DNA of 64,000 nucleotides from UBA4417 sp033809755. GTDB taxonomy: Bacteria > Bacteroidota > Bacteroidia > Bacteroidales > UBA4417. The stretch spans positions 11,277-75,276 of the forward strand of contig JAPXLB010000013.1 in assembly GCA_033809755.1 (NCBI GenBank). The letters run 5' to 3'. Positions within the stretch are counted from its first letter, which is position 1; every line of letters starts with the position of its first letter. Below the pieces are notes generated by a model. It worked only from the letters and a program-made list of their open reading frames with translations. It did no database searches and was not told the origin of the DNA. Position numbers and translations under genes: made by a program. Below, in pieces: positions 1 through 8,027 of the stretch.

Positions 1-1
1 C

Positions 2-1399
2 CAAACAAACGGAATTGCAATACAACAAGACGGTAAATGTGTTCTTGTGGGTCATACTAATTACGTCGGAGAATATAAAGATATGGTGCTTGTTAGGTAC
101 GATGCCGACGGCTCCTTAGATTTAAGTTTCGGAAATAACGGTATTGTTATTGTTGGAGTATCAGGTATTTCAGAATATGGAAATGCTATTCAAATTCAAT
201 CGGACGGAAAAATTGTCGTAGCAGGACATAACTATTCGCTTTACGGACCAACAGACGAACGCGTCTGGAGATTTAACGAAGACGGAACACCTGATATTAC
301 ATTTGGAAACGCAGGAAGTGTTACAACCGACATCGGCAACATGGACAATATTGCTGAAGCCTGTGTTATTCAGCCCGACGGCAAGATAATAACCGGTGGC
401 TACGCAGGAGACAGATTTGTAGTTGTTAGATATAATAGTAACGGGACTTTGGATTATTCATTTGGCACAAACGGATTTGCAATTCTTGGAATGGAATACT
501 ACATGAGCTTTGTTAAGGCAATTGACCTACAAAATGATGGAAAAATTGTTGTTGCCGGAATGAGTTTTGAAGGAAATTGTCCTATTTTTACGATTGCTCG
601 TTTTACCGAAAATGGCGAATTGGATGTCAGCTTTGGAGGTGTGGGAGTAGTTAAGATTGATGTCGGTGGTGGAAACGATTATTCAACTAAATTAAAAGTT
701 TTAGAAAACGGTAAAATATTGGTTGGTGGTCACACATGGATTGCAAACGAACCGTTTTTGAAATACGACGTAGCTCTAGTTCAACTGGATGAAGACGGAA
801 ATCTTGATAACTCGTTTGGAAACAATGGAATTGTTAAAACCAATATTATCGACGGCGAAAATTATTGTAAGGGTTTTACTATTCAACCCGACGGTAAAAT
901 TGTTGTTGCCGGAGAATATGTAGATTATAGAACATATAATATTTTTGCTGTTAGATACCTTGAAGATGGCACTGTTGACGATTCTTTTGGTAATAATGGA
1001 ATTGCAATTTTTGATATATATGGACAAGATGATCAAGCTAGCGGTGTTGTGCTACAACAAGATGGAAAAATAGTTATTTCGGGCTCAACATCGCCGGATA
1101 TGGATAATATACATTTCTTTGCTGTTAGGCTACACAATGATTTGAACACTAACACTAACCTCGATTTTGTAGACAACATAAACATATATCCTAACCCAGC
1201 GTCAGACATTATCTATATTGATACTGACAAGATAACTATTGTAGGCAATGTACAAATTGCCGATTTAAACGGTAAAGTTCTTTACGACAAACCGTATTCA
1301 AACAATTGTATCAATGTTAGTTTTCTACCAAAAGGAACGTATATTATAAGCGTTACAACAAGTAATGGCGTTAAGTATTCTAAGTTTTTGAAACAATAA
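2..1399 (+). CDS. C-terminal part of a T9SS-secreted protein with delta-60/DUF5122-type repeats (5' end outside window)
   Basis: The reading frame is open from base 2, so the start lies upstream of the window; the GTG at 47 is internal. The protein consists of units of about 55 residues with the pattern 'Q.DGKI.V.G ... R...DG.LD.SFG..G', seen about seven times. This is the delta-60 (DUF5122) beta-propeller-type repeat of secreted proteins. The last 80 residues contain 'IYPNPASD', then a short beta-rich region ending 'GTYIISVTTSNGVKYSKFLKQ', the T9SS type A sorting domain that directs export across the outer membrane and attachment to the surface. What it binds cannot be told. A lipoprotein gene follows 16 bases after the stop on the same strand. 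Confidence 0.85.
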   Translation, partial: QTNGIAIQQDGKCVLVGHTNYVGEYKDMVLVRYDADGSLDLSFGNNGIVIVGVSGISEYGNAIQIQSDGKIVVAGHNYSLYGPTDERVWRFNEDGTPDITFGNAGSVTTDIGNMDNIAEACVIQPDGKIITGGYAGDRFVVVRYNSNGTLDYSFGTNGFAILGMEYYMSFVKAIDLQNDGKIVVAGMSFEGNCPIFTIARFTENGELDVSFGGVGVVKIDVGGGNDYSTKLKVLENGKILVGGHTWIANEPFLKYDVALVQLDEDGNLDNSFGNNGIVKTNIIDGENYCKGFTIQPDGKIVVAGEYVDYRTYNIFAVRYLEDGTVDDSFGNNGIAIFDIYGQDDQASGVVLQQDGKIVISGSTSPDMDNIHFFAVRLHNDLNTNTNLDFVDNINIYPNPASDIIYIDTDKITIVGNVQIADLNGKVLYDKPYSNNCINVSFLPKGTYIISVTTSNGVKYSKFLKQ

Positions 1400-1415
1400 A
1401 GCAAAACTTATTTTT

Positions 1416-2558
1416 ATGAAAAAAACAATAGGATTATTAATTTTACTTCTTACAATTTTATGCATTGCATCGTGCAATCGTACAAATAACACTGCACAAG
1501 ACAATAAAATTAAAGTCGGTGTTTTTAAAGGTCACGGCGGTGCTGAAGTTTGCCAATGGGAAGCATACGCCGCCGCACAAATTGATAATGATATGAGTGT
1601 CAGATATATAACTTCGGCAGATATTGCAAACGGAGTTTTAGATTCGTTAGATGCTATAATTATACCTGGCGGCGGAGGCAGCAGACAGTATCTCAATTTG
1701 GGACACAATAATATTGAGAGGATAAAGAATTTTATCGCCGATGGAGGTGGAGCCGTCGGTATTTGTGCCGGAGCATATCTATTTTCTAACACTCCCGACT
1801 ATTCTTGCATGAGTATCAACGGTGCAATGGCTATTGATATTGAACACGACAATAGAGGTCACGGTGTAGCTAAATTTTCGTTAAGTCCCGCAGGAAAACA
1901 AATATTTCCCGAAATTGCTAACGATTCAATGTCTTATGTGATGTACTACGAAGGACCTGTTTTTGTCGAAGCTCCCGATGATACCATTAAATACGAGGTG
2001 TTGGCAATTATGGAAAGTGATGTACACGAAGAAGGTAACGCACCTGCAAATATGACAAACGATAAACCGTTTTTTATAGCCAACAGTTACGGTAAAGGTT
2101 TGGTATTTAGCTGCATAGCGCATCCCGAAGCAACACCTGGCATGCAATGGATGATTCCTCGTATGGTAAGACTTGTCGTTGGTAAGCCTCTTGTTTCGTA
2201 CCCTGCCGAAACCGTTAATCCTTACGTTTTCAATAAGGAAATATTATTTACAGTGGAAATGCTCAAAAAGGAGCAATCCTTTTATTCGACATTGTTACAA
2301 GGTACACCAACACAAAAAATAGATGCTTTGCAATGGCTTAAAGAAAATAACTCGTGGAGTGCCAAACGATGGGTGCAAGGTCTTGTGTACGATAGTTTGG
2401 CTGATGTAAGAGTTTGTGCTGCAAAATATATTTCGGATATGGGCTATCTAACTTATCTGCCCGACCTAATTTCCGCTCATAAAACAGAAAAGGATGCTGA
2501 TGCTAAAAACGAGATAGGTAAAGCAATTGAAGAGTTGAAGTTGAAGTTTGATAAATAG
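1416..2558 (+). CDS. Lipoprotein with BPL_N-type glutamine-amidotransferase-like domain
   Basis: 380 residues. The N-terminus has a hydrophobic stretch ending in a lipobox (CIASC, Cys near residue 20), so it is a predicted lipoprotein. Residues about 32-255 resemble the 'biotin-protein ligase N-terminal' (BPL_N) family, a class I amidotransferase fold: 'KVGVFKGHGGAEVCQWEAY', 'AIIIPGGGGSRQYLN' and the nucleophile-elbow-like 'GAVGICAGAYLFS', followed by 'FSCIAHPEATPGMQW'. The C-terminal third (about 285-380) is helical and looks like HEAT-type repeats ('IDALQWLKENNSWSAKRWVQGLVYDSLADVRVCAAKYI'). Despite the family name it is not a biotin ligase; that gene is at 47117-47863. The substrate is unknown. 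It lies 16 bases after the preceding T9SS gene and may be co-transcribed with it. Confidence 0.75.
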   Translation: MKKTIGLLILLLTILCIASCNRTNNTAQDNKIKVGVFKGHGGAEVCQWEAYAAAQIDNDMSVRYITSADIANGVLDSLDAIIIPGGGGSRQYLNLGHNNIERIKNFIADGGGAVGICAGAYLFSNTPDYSCMSINGAMAIDIEHDNRGHGVAKFSLSPAGKQIFPEIANDSMSYVMYYEGPVFVEAPDDTIKYEVLAIMESDVHEEGNAPANMTNDKPFFIANSYGKGLVFSCIAHPEATPGMQWMIPRMVRLVVGKPLVSYPAETVNPYVFNKEILFTVEMLKKEQSFYSTLLQGTPTQKIDALQWLKENNSWSAKRWVQGLVYDSLADVRVCAAKYISDMGYLTYLPDLISAHKTEKDADAKNEIGKAIEELKLKFDK

Positions 2559-2753
2559 CTGGTGGTGAGTGATGAGTGATGGGTGATGAGTGATGAGTGA
2601 TGGGTTAATGGGTGGTGGCAATGAGTAATGTACAATTAACAATTAACAATTAACAATGTACCCCGAAACTTCGGGACTAATTGATAAAAACACGTACCAT
2701 ACCGAATTCTCGAGACAAGGTAACACGCAACCCGCAACCCGCACCACGCAACT
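2559..2753. repeat. Mosaic of short intergenic repeats
   Basis: Gap between two convergent genes. In order it holds tandem GTGATGAGTGATGGGT-like units (2565-2620), about three copies of an ACAATTAA unit (2631-2655), a small palindrome CCCGAAACTTCGGG (2663-2676), and CGCAACCCGCACCACGC-like words (2723-2753). The same modules recur in most other gaps of the window. No gene is seen. Confidence 0.8.
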
Positions 2754-3416
2754 CTACACACCTTTAACCACAATAACAAACTCGCCTTTGGGTTTATTTT
2801 CCGTAAAGTACGATTTGAGTTCCTTAAGTGTGCCTCTGCGGGTTTCTTCAAATTTTTTTGTAAGCTCTCTCGAAACGCTTGCAGGTCTGTCTTCTCCTAT
2901 AACCTCACAAAGTTGTTCTAAGGTTTTCAAAACTCTATAAGGCGATTCGTACAATACAAATGTGCAGTTTAATTCTTTTAAGAAATTCAATCTCGTATTG
3001 CGACCTTTTTTATGTGGTAAAAATCCTTCGAAGTAAAATTTATCGGTAGGAAAGCCCGAATTTACAAGAGCCAAAATAAAAGCCGAAGCTCCCGGAAGTG
3101 TATTAACTTCAATGCCGTTGTTTATACATTCTCTGACAAGTAGAAAACCCGGATCGGAAATGCCGGGAGTGCCTGCATCGGTGATAATAGCTATATTGTT
3201 TCCTTGCTTTATTTTTTCAACAATAGCATCAACGGTTTTATGTTCGTTGTACTGATGATACGATTGCATAGGAGTTTTTATTCCGTAATGCGAAAAAAGC
3301 ACACTCGAAGTCCTTGTGTCTTCAACTAAAACTAAATCGGCGTCTTTTAAAACTTCAATAGCTCTTAAAGTTATATCGCTTAAATTTCCTATTGGGGTTG
3401 GAACTACGTACAGCAT
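2754..3416 (-). CDS. rsmI: 16S rRNA (cytidine(1402)-2'-O)-methyltransferase RsmI
   Basis: 220 residues from the chosen start. RsmI methylates the ribose of C1402 in 16S rRNA using S-adenosylmethionine. The sequence begins 'MLYVVPTPIGNLSDITLRAIEVL' and carries the family marks 'VEDTRTSS', 'IAIITDAGTPGISDPGF' and 'LPGASAFILALVNSGFPTDKF', typical of the tetrapyrrole-methylase fold. The open frame extends seven codons further, but the family starts at the internal Met (ATG 3416-3414), which is used here. The usual C-terminal extension of about 50 residues is absent; shorter versions are common in Bacteroidota. Two tRNA genes lie just upstream on the same strand. Confidence 0.93.
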   Translation of the reverse strand: MLYVVPTPIGNLSDITLRAIEVLKDADLVLVEDTRTSSVLFSHYGIKTPMQSYHQYNEHKTVDAIVEKIKQGNNIAIITDAGTPGISDPGFLLVRECINNGIEVNTLPGASAFILALVNSGFPTDKFYFEGFLPHKKGRNTRLNFLKELNCTFVLYESPYRVLKTLEQLCEVIGEDRPASVSRELTKKFEETRRGTLKELKSYFTENKPKGEFVIVVKGV

Positions 3417-3432
3417 TATTATCGAAAATAGA

Positions 3433-3504
3433 GCCACTCAAGGGACTCGAACCCTCGACCGGTGCATTACGAATGCACTGCTCTACCAACTGAGCTAAAG
3501 TGGC
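3433..3504 (-). tRNA. tRNA-Thr (anticodon CGU)
   Basis: The minus strand reads as a complete cloverleaf of 72 nt. The acceptor arm GCCACTT pairs with GAGTGGC (one T-G pair). The D-arm contains AGCTCAGTTGGTAGAGC, the anticodon arm is GTGCA-TTCGTAA-TGCAC, and the T-arm has GGTTCGAGTCC. Loop TTCGTAA gives anticodon CGT (threonine, codon ACG). No CCA is encoded. Confidence 0.95.
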
Positions 3505-3522
3505 TTACTTGCCTTTGGCTGG

Positions 3523-3597
3523 TCGGGATGACTGGACTCGAACCAGCGACCTCTTCGTCCCGAACGAAGCACGCTACCAGACTGCGCTACATCCCGA
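3523..3597 (-). tRNA. tRNA-Pro (anticodon CGG)
   Basis: A 75-nt cloverleaf on the minus strand with acceptor arm TCGGGAT/ATCCCGA (perfect), anticodon arm CTTCG-TTCGGGA-CGAAG and T-loop GGTTCGAGTCC. Loop TTCGGGA gives anticodon CGG (proline, codon CCG). It is 18 nt upstream of tRNA-Thr, so the two are probably one transcript. Confidence 0.95.
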
Positions 3598-3651
3598 TAA
3601 GGTTTGCAAAGGTAAGTTTTATATTAAAACTAAAACGGTTTTTTGTTAAAA

Positions 3652-4692
3652 TTATTTGCTTTTTTCTAATGCCAACTGCCAATTCCAAGCCGACAAAGTC
3701 ATTTCGTCTAACGACAATTCCGCCTTCCAACCTAATTCTTTATTGGCTTTGTTGGTATCAGCCCAAACTTTTTCAATATCACCGCTTCGGCGTTCGGTAA
3801 TAACGTAGTTGAGTTTTTTATTGCTAACTCTCTCGAAAGAATTAATAACTTCTAAAACAGAATATCCATTGCCTGCTCCGACATTAAAAAACTCCAATTT
3901 GCTTTTGGTTTGATTGTTAAGCATACGATTTACCGCCGAAACGTGAGCTTGTGCCAAATCTACAACATGTATGTAATCTCTGATGGCAGTGCCGTCGGGG
4001 GTGTTGTAATCGCCGCCGAATACTTTAAGTTGCTCTCTGATGCCAGCTGCAGTTTGAGTAATAAAAGGCATTAGGTTGTTGGGTATGCCTATCGGCAATT
4101 CGCCGATTAACGCCGACTCATGCGCTCCAATAGGATTGAAATATCTGAGAGAAATACATTTTATATTGTGAGCATCGCAAGTGAATTTTAAAATATCTTC
4201 CGACATCTGCTTTGTATTTCCGTATGCCGAAACAGCTTCCTTAATAGGACTGCTTTCGGTAACAGGCAATTTGTCGGGCTGACCGTAAACCGTGCATGAC
4301 GAACTGAACACAATATTTTCGATATTGTGGATTTTCATGTTCTCCAATACATTTAGCAACGAAGCTATATTGTTTCGGTAATATTCTATAGGCATTTGCA
4401 TTGATTCTCCAACTGCTTTAAGAGCTGCAAAATGTATAACTCCCTTTATGTCTCTATTGCTGTCGAAAAATTCGGCAACTTTATTTTGATCTCGAAGGTC
4501 TAATTTGACAAACGGTGGCATGTAGCCAAGAATTTTTGCAATATTGCCTAATACTTTTTCTGACGAATTAGACAAATTGTCGATAATAATCGGATAAAAA
4601 TCGTTTTCGGCTAGCTTAACAACGGTGTGCGAACCGATGTATCCCATACCGCCAGTAACTAAAATTTTCGGTTTATTTATATTCATTATCAT
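3652..4692 (-). CDS. galE: UDP-glucose 4-epimerase GalE
   Basis: 346 residues. Interconverts UDP-glucose and UDP-galactose using tightly bound NAD, supplying galactose for glycans or feeding galactose into metabolism. The extended short-chain dehydrogenase marks are all present: N-terminal NAD loop 'VTGGMGYIGSH', 'DLRDQNKV', the catalytic 'SSSCTVYGQP', the YxxxK pair in 'AYGNTKQMSE', and 'RYFNPIGAHESALIGELP' with 'TPDGTAIRDYIHVVDLAQAH', characteristic of GalE. A second ATG two codons in (4686) is equally possible. It follows rodA by four bases and so probably belongs to the mrdA-rodA transcript. Confidence 0.95.
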   Translation of the reverse strand: MIMNINKPKILVTGGMGYIGSHTVVKLAENDFYPIIIDNLSNSSEKVLGNIAKILGYMPPFVKLDLRDQNKVAEFFDSNRDIKGVIHFAALKAVGESMQMPIEYYRNNIASLLNVLENMKIHNIENIVFSSSCTVYGQPDKLPVTESSPIKEAVSAYGNTKQMSEDILKFTCDAHNIKCISLRYFNPIGAHESALIGELPIGIPNNLMPFITQTAAGIREQLKVFGGDYNTPDGTAIRDYIHVVDLAQAHVSAVNRMLNNQTKSKLEFFNVGAGNGYSVLEVINSFERVSNKKLNYVITERRSGDIEKVWADTNKANKELGWKAELSLDEMTLSAWNWQLALEKSK

Positions 4693-4696
4693 AGGT

Positions 4697-5938
4697 TTAA
4701 AATAATTTTAATCGGCTTGAATCTAATTTTATAAAGATAAACAATAATATTGTAAACGACCAAAGAGAAGAGCCTCCGTAGCTGAAAAAGGGTAAGGGTA
4801 TTCCTATTACAGGCAACAAACCTAAGGTCATACCAATATTTATAGCAACATGAAATAAAAGAATAGCTGCAACGCCGTATCCGTACAGTAGGCTAAATTC
4901 AGACCTTTGCCTTTCGGCTACTTGTATCATTCTGACAATTAAGCCCAAAAACATTGCCAGCACAATTACCGACCCGACAAAGCCCCACTCCTCGCCTATG
5001 GTACAAAAAATAAAGTCGGTGCTTTGTTCGGGAACAAAGTCGAATTTTGTTTGAGTTCCTTTCAAAAACCCTTTCCCTAATAATCCGCCCGAACCTATTG
5101 CTATTTTCGATTGATTAACGTTATATCCGGCTCCGTATAGGTCTAATTCTTTGCCAAGCAATACATTTATACGTGTTTTCTGATGCGGCTCCAGAACGTT
5201 ATCGAACACAAAATCAACGCTTAAAACAATTCCAACAGAAACAACAAATGCTGCCAATAATGGTAAAATAGTTTTCCTTTTGCGTTTAAAAACAAATAAA
5301 AATAATATTAAGATTATTGCTGCAATTGTCGCAATGATAATATATTCGTCGAAAAGCAATGCCATAAGACTAAGAAATATAGCTGCTAAGCCGATTATTA
5401 TATAAAAACTAGGAAGTCCCTTTCGATACAAAACAATAATAAATGCACTGTAGACAAGAGCCGAACCTGTGTCGTTTTGCAATAAAATAAAAGCTGTTGG
5501 CAATAAAATTATTAGCAATGCCAAAATTTTGTGTTTTATGCTTTTTATGTTGAAATTTGGCGATGATAATAAGTGAGCTAAAGCCAGATTGGTACAAAAT
5601 TTCGACAATTCCGATGGCTGTAGTGCGAAACTCCCTATTTGAAACCATGATTTTGATCCCGAAATAGTTTTTCCGGTTAACAACACCAATATCAGCATCA
5701 AAATGCTCAATGCGTAAAAGAGAACGGCAAAAGAATTGAAAATTTTGTGGTCTAATAGTAAAATCACAAATGCAATTACTACAGCTCCGCCTATCCATAA
5801 CAGCTGTTTGCCGTACACTTGCGATATATCAAAAATGCTGGAATGAGCGGAATTGTAGGCTGACGCATAAATATTAAGCCATCCTATTAATACCAAAGCT
5901 AAGTATAGGTATATTAGACGTTTATCTATTTGCTTCAT
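4697..5938 (-). CDS. rodA: Rod-shape SEDS peptidoglycan polymerase RodA
   Basis: 413 residues with about ten membrane segments. RodA is the glycan-strand polymerase of the elongation machinery and works with PBP2 (MrdA), encoded just upstream. SEDS family marks: 'GSKSWFQIGSFALQPSELSKF', 'QNDTGSALVY', 'YNVNQSKIAIGSGGLLGKGFLKGTQTKFDFVPEQSTDFIF' and 'IGIPLPFFSYGGSSLW'. The start at 5938 (MKQIDKRLIY) follows an AAGAGG sequence; an earlier in-frame ATG at 5959 would overlap the mrdA stop. It is translationally close to mrdA (13-base gap) and galE (4-base gap). Confidence 0.95.
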   Translation of the reverse strand: MKQIDKRLIYLYLALVLIGWLNIYASAYNSAHSSIFDISQVYGKQLLWIGGAVVIAFVILLLDHKIFNSFAVLFYALSILMLILVLLTGKTISGSKSWFQIGSFALQPSELSKFCTNLALAHLLSSPNFNIKSIKHKILALLIILLPTAFILLQNDTGSALVYSAFIIVLYRKGLPSFYIIIGLAAIFLSLMALLFDEYIIIATIAAIILILFLFVFKRKRKTILPLLAAFVVSVGIVLSVDFVFDNVLEPHQKTRINVLLGKELDLYGAGYNVNQSKIAIGSGGLLGKGFLKGTQTKFDFVPEQSTDFIFCTIGEEWGFVGSVIVLAMFLGLIVRMIQVAERQRSEFSLLYGYGVAAILLFHVAINIGMTLGLLPVIGIPLPFFSYGGSSLWSFTILLFIFIKLDSSRLKLF

Positions 5939-5951
5939 TATGCCTCTTTCC

Positions 5952-7766
5952 CTAGTCATTACCTATAAGATTTGAGTTCAACATACGTTCCTCAATTTCA
6001 GGACGCGAAATATCTCCCGTAATATACTTTTCCATCATAAGCGAAGCAATGGGAGCTGCCCAAGTAGAACCGTAACCGGAGTTTTCTACAACAACACATA
6101 TTGCTATTTTCGGATTTTCGACAGGAGCAAAAGCAACAAATGTCGAGTGAGGTTTTCCGTGAGGATTATCGGCTGTACCGGTTTTACCGGCTTGAGTAAA
6201 TTTGCTTGTTGCGTAGGCACGAGCCGTTCCGGCTTCAAACACCTCCGCCATACAATCTTTCATTATCACAGTATTAGCCGACGATATGCTTGTATACGTT
6301 TTTTGTGTTGTATACTGAGTTTTGTTTTCTCGGTTGCCGACTGCCTCCACAATGTGCGGTGGATAATAAAAACCTTCGTTTGCAACTATTGCAGCATAAT
6401 TTACCAACTGCAAAGGAGTAGCCAATATTTCTCCCTGACCAATGGACAAAGACCTTATCGTTAGGGAGTTCCAACGGTCTTTGCCGTACATTTTATCAAA
6501 ATAATCGGAAGTAGGAATATTTCCGCTTTTTTCGTAGGCAATATCCGTATTAAAAGCTTTGCCAAACCCTAAACTCATAATATGAAATCGCCAAACGTCG
6601 TAGCGTTCTTTTATAGTTTTATAATTTTTGTCGTTCAAAACGGCTCTAAACGCTTGATACTGAAACGGATTGCACGACTGCTGAATTGCAGTATAAATAT
6701 TTAAAGGCGATGCATGCGAGTGCGTACAACGTATAGGAGTTGAGGCAACGCCCTGACAACTGAACATAGTACTGGCATTCATAACTCCTAATTGTAGCGC
6801 CACCGATGAGTTTGCCATTTTAAACGTCGAACCCGGCGGATATTGCCCCTGCGTTACTCTATTTAGCAGAGGTTTATGTTTGTTGCTACTCAACTCTTTA
6901 AAGTTTTTGCCTCTAACCCTACCCACCAATAGATTTGGGTCGTACGTAGGACTTGACACAAAACATAAAATAGCACCCGTCTCGGGTTCAACGGCGACAA
7001 TACTTCCAAGTTTGTTTTGCATAAGCTTTTCGCCGTATTCCTGAAGTTCAATATCAATGCCGGTGTATAAATTTAACCCGCCTATTGCCGAAGTGTCATA
7101 TTTGCCGTCTTCAAACATGCCCACATAACGATTGTGAACATCAACCATCTTTATTTTAAGTCCTTTTATGCCACGCAATTCTGTCTCGTAGGTGCTTTCC
7201 AATCCGCTTACTCCGATGTAGTCGCCTTGTTTATAGTACGGGTCTTTGTCTATATCATTTTGGGTTACCTCGCCCACGTAGCCAAGCAAATGAGCTCCGA
7301 CAGCCTTTGGATATTTACGTAAAGTACGAGGCTGAATGAAAAAACCCTTGTACTTGTAAAGTTTTTCTTCGATGTAGGCGAATGTTTCCTTTGAAATTTG
7401 CTTTTCGAAAACCGAAGGAAGCATGCTTGAGTACTTTTTGGCATTGAGTATTCTCTGTTCAAAACCTGTTCTGTCTATTCCCAACACTGAACACAACTCA
7501 GTTGTATCAGGGTCTTCGACCTGAACCGGAATTACCATCAGGTCGTAAACAATTTCGTTGTAAACAAGCAAATTCCCATTACGGTCGTAGATTAAGCCAC
7601 GCTGCGGATATTGAGTTTCGTACCTCAAAACATTGCGATTTGCCGATGCCTTATAACTTGTATCTATAACTTGCAAGTAAAATAACCGAGCCACATAAAG
7701 AACTCCTATTATTACTACCGCAGCAATAATGTGATTTTTTCGGTCGGAGAATTTATCTTGTGTCAT
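5952..7766 (-). CDS. mrdA: Penicillin-binding protein 2 (elongation-specific transpeptidase)
   Basis: 604 residues. The transpeptidase cross-links peptidoglycan during side-wall growth and pairs with RodA. It has one N-terminal membrane anchor ('IIAAVVIIGVLYVARLFYL'), then a dimerisation domain ('RGLIYDRNGNLLVYN') and the transpeptidase domain with the active-site serine in 'YPPGSTFKM', the SxN motif in 'QQSCNPF' and the 'AGKTGTAD' motif. The open frame continues 35 codons upstream, but those codons lie in intergenic repeat DNA (GCCCCCGAAGTCTCGGGGC), so the family-typical start MTQDKFSDRK at 7766 is used. mreC and mreD, often upstream in this phylum, are not here. Confidence 0.94.
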   Translation of the reverse strand: MTQDKFSDRKNHIIAAVVIIGVLYVARLFYLQVIDTSYKASANRNVLRYETQYPQRGLIYDRNGNLLVYNEIVYDLMVIPVQVEDPDTTELCSVLGIDRTGFEQRILNAKKYSSMLPSVFEKQISKETFAYIEEKLYKYKGFFIQPRTLRKYPKAVGAHLLGYVGEVTQNDIDKDPYYKQGDYIGVSGLESTYETELRGIKGLKIKMVDVHNRYVGMFEDGKYDTSAIGGLNLYTGIDIELQEYGEKLMQNKLGSIVAVEPETGAILCFVSSPTYDPNLLVGRVRGKNFKELSSNKHKPLLNRVTQGQYPPGSTFKMANSSVALQLGVMNASTMFSCQGVASTPIRCTHSHASPLNIYTAIQQSCNPFQYQAFRAVLNDKNYKTIKERYDVWRFHIMSLGFGKAFNTDIAYEKSGNIPTSDYFDKMYGKDRWNSLTIRSLSIGQGEILATPLQLVNYAAIVANEGFYYPPHIVEAVGNRENKTQYTTQKTYTSISSANTVIMKDCMAEVFEAGTARAYATSKFTQAGKTGTADNPHGKPHSTFVAFAPVENPKIAICVVVENSGYGSTWAAPIASLMMEKYITGDISRPEIEERMLNSNLIGND

Positions 7767-7772
7767 ACGTTT

Positions 7773-7905
7773 AGCTGTTAGCCCCCGAAGTCTCGGGGCT
7801 GTTGGCTGTTGGCGATGCGGGATAGTTACGAGTATCGAGTTACGAGTATCAAGTATCAACTCAGAACTCAAAACTCAGAACTCCTAACTCAAAACTACCC
7901 CACAA
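7773..7905. repeat. Intergenic repeat mosaic within the probable mrdA leader
   Basis: Holds the modules TTAGCTGTTAGC, CCCCCGAAGTCTCGGGG (hairpin), CTGTTGGCTGTTGGC, a GAGTATCGAGTTACGAG run and an AACTCAGAACTCAAAACTC run. A minus-strand TACCTTTG box at 7942-7949 lies upstream, so these repeats are likely transcribed as the mrdA 5' leader. Confidence 0.7.
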
Positions 7906-7941
7906 CTCTGCCATATTCATTTTGTCTTTTTAATAATTGTA

Positions 7942-7949
7942 CAAAGGTA
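7942..7949 (-). promoter_or_regulatory. Bacteroidota -7 box (TACCTTTG) upstream of mrdA
   Basis: Matches TAnnTTTG on the minus strand. No clear -33 TTTG at the right distance. If used, the mrdA leader is about 170 nt. Confidence 0.45.
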
Positions 7950-8027
7950 ATAATACCTCAAAATATAACACATTTTAGTGTTGGAGTTTTTTTGAGTGCG
8001 GATGAAATAAGTTTTTGTGTTTTATGC

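Noticed and set aside
2559..2660. Possible CRISPR array in the short tandem repeats
   Set aside because: The units are 8-9 bases, contiguous and without unique spacers.
7767..7871. 35-codon N-terminal extension of PBP2
   Set aside because: The codons fall in shared intergenic repeats and the family start is at 7766.
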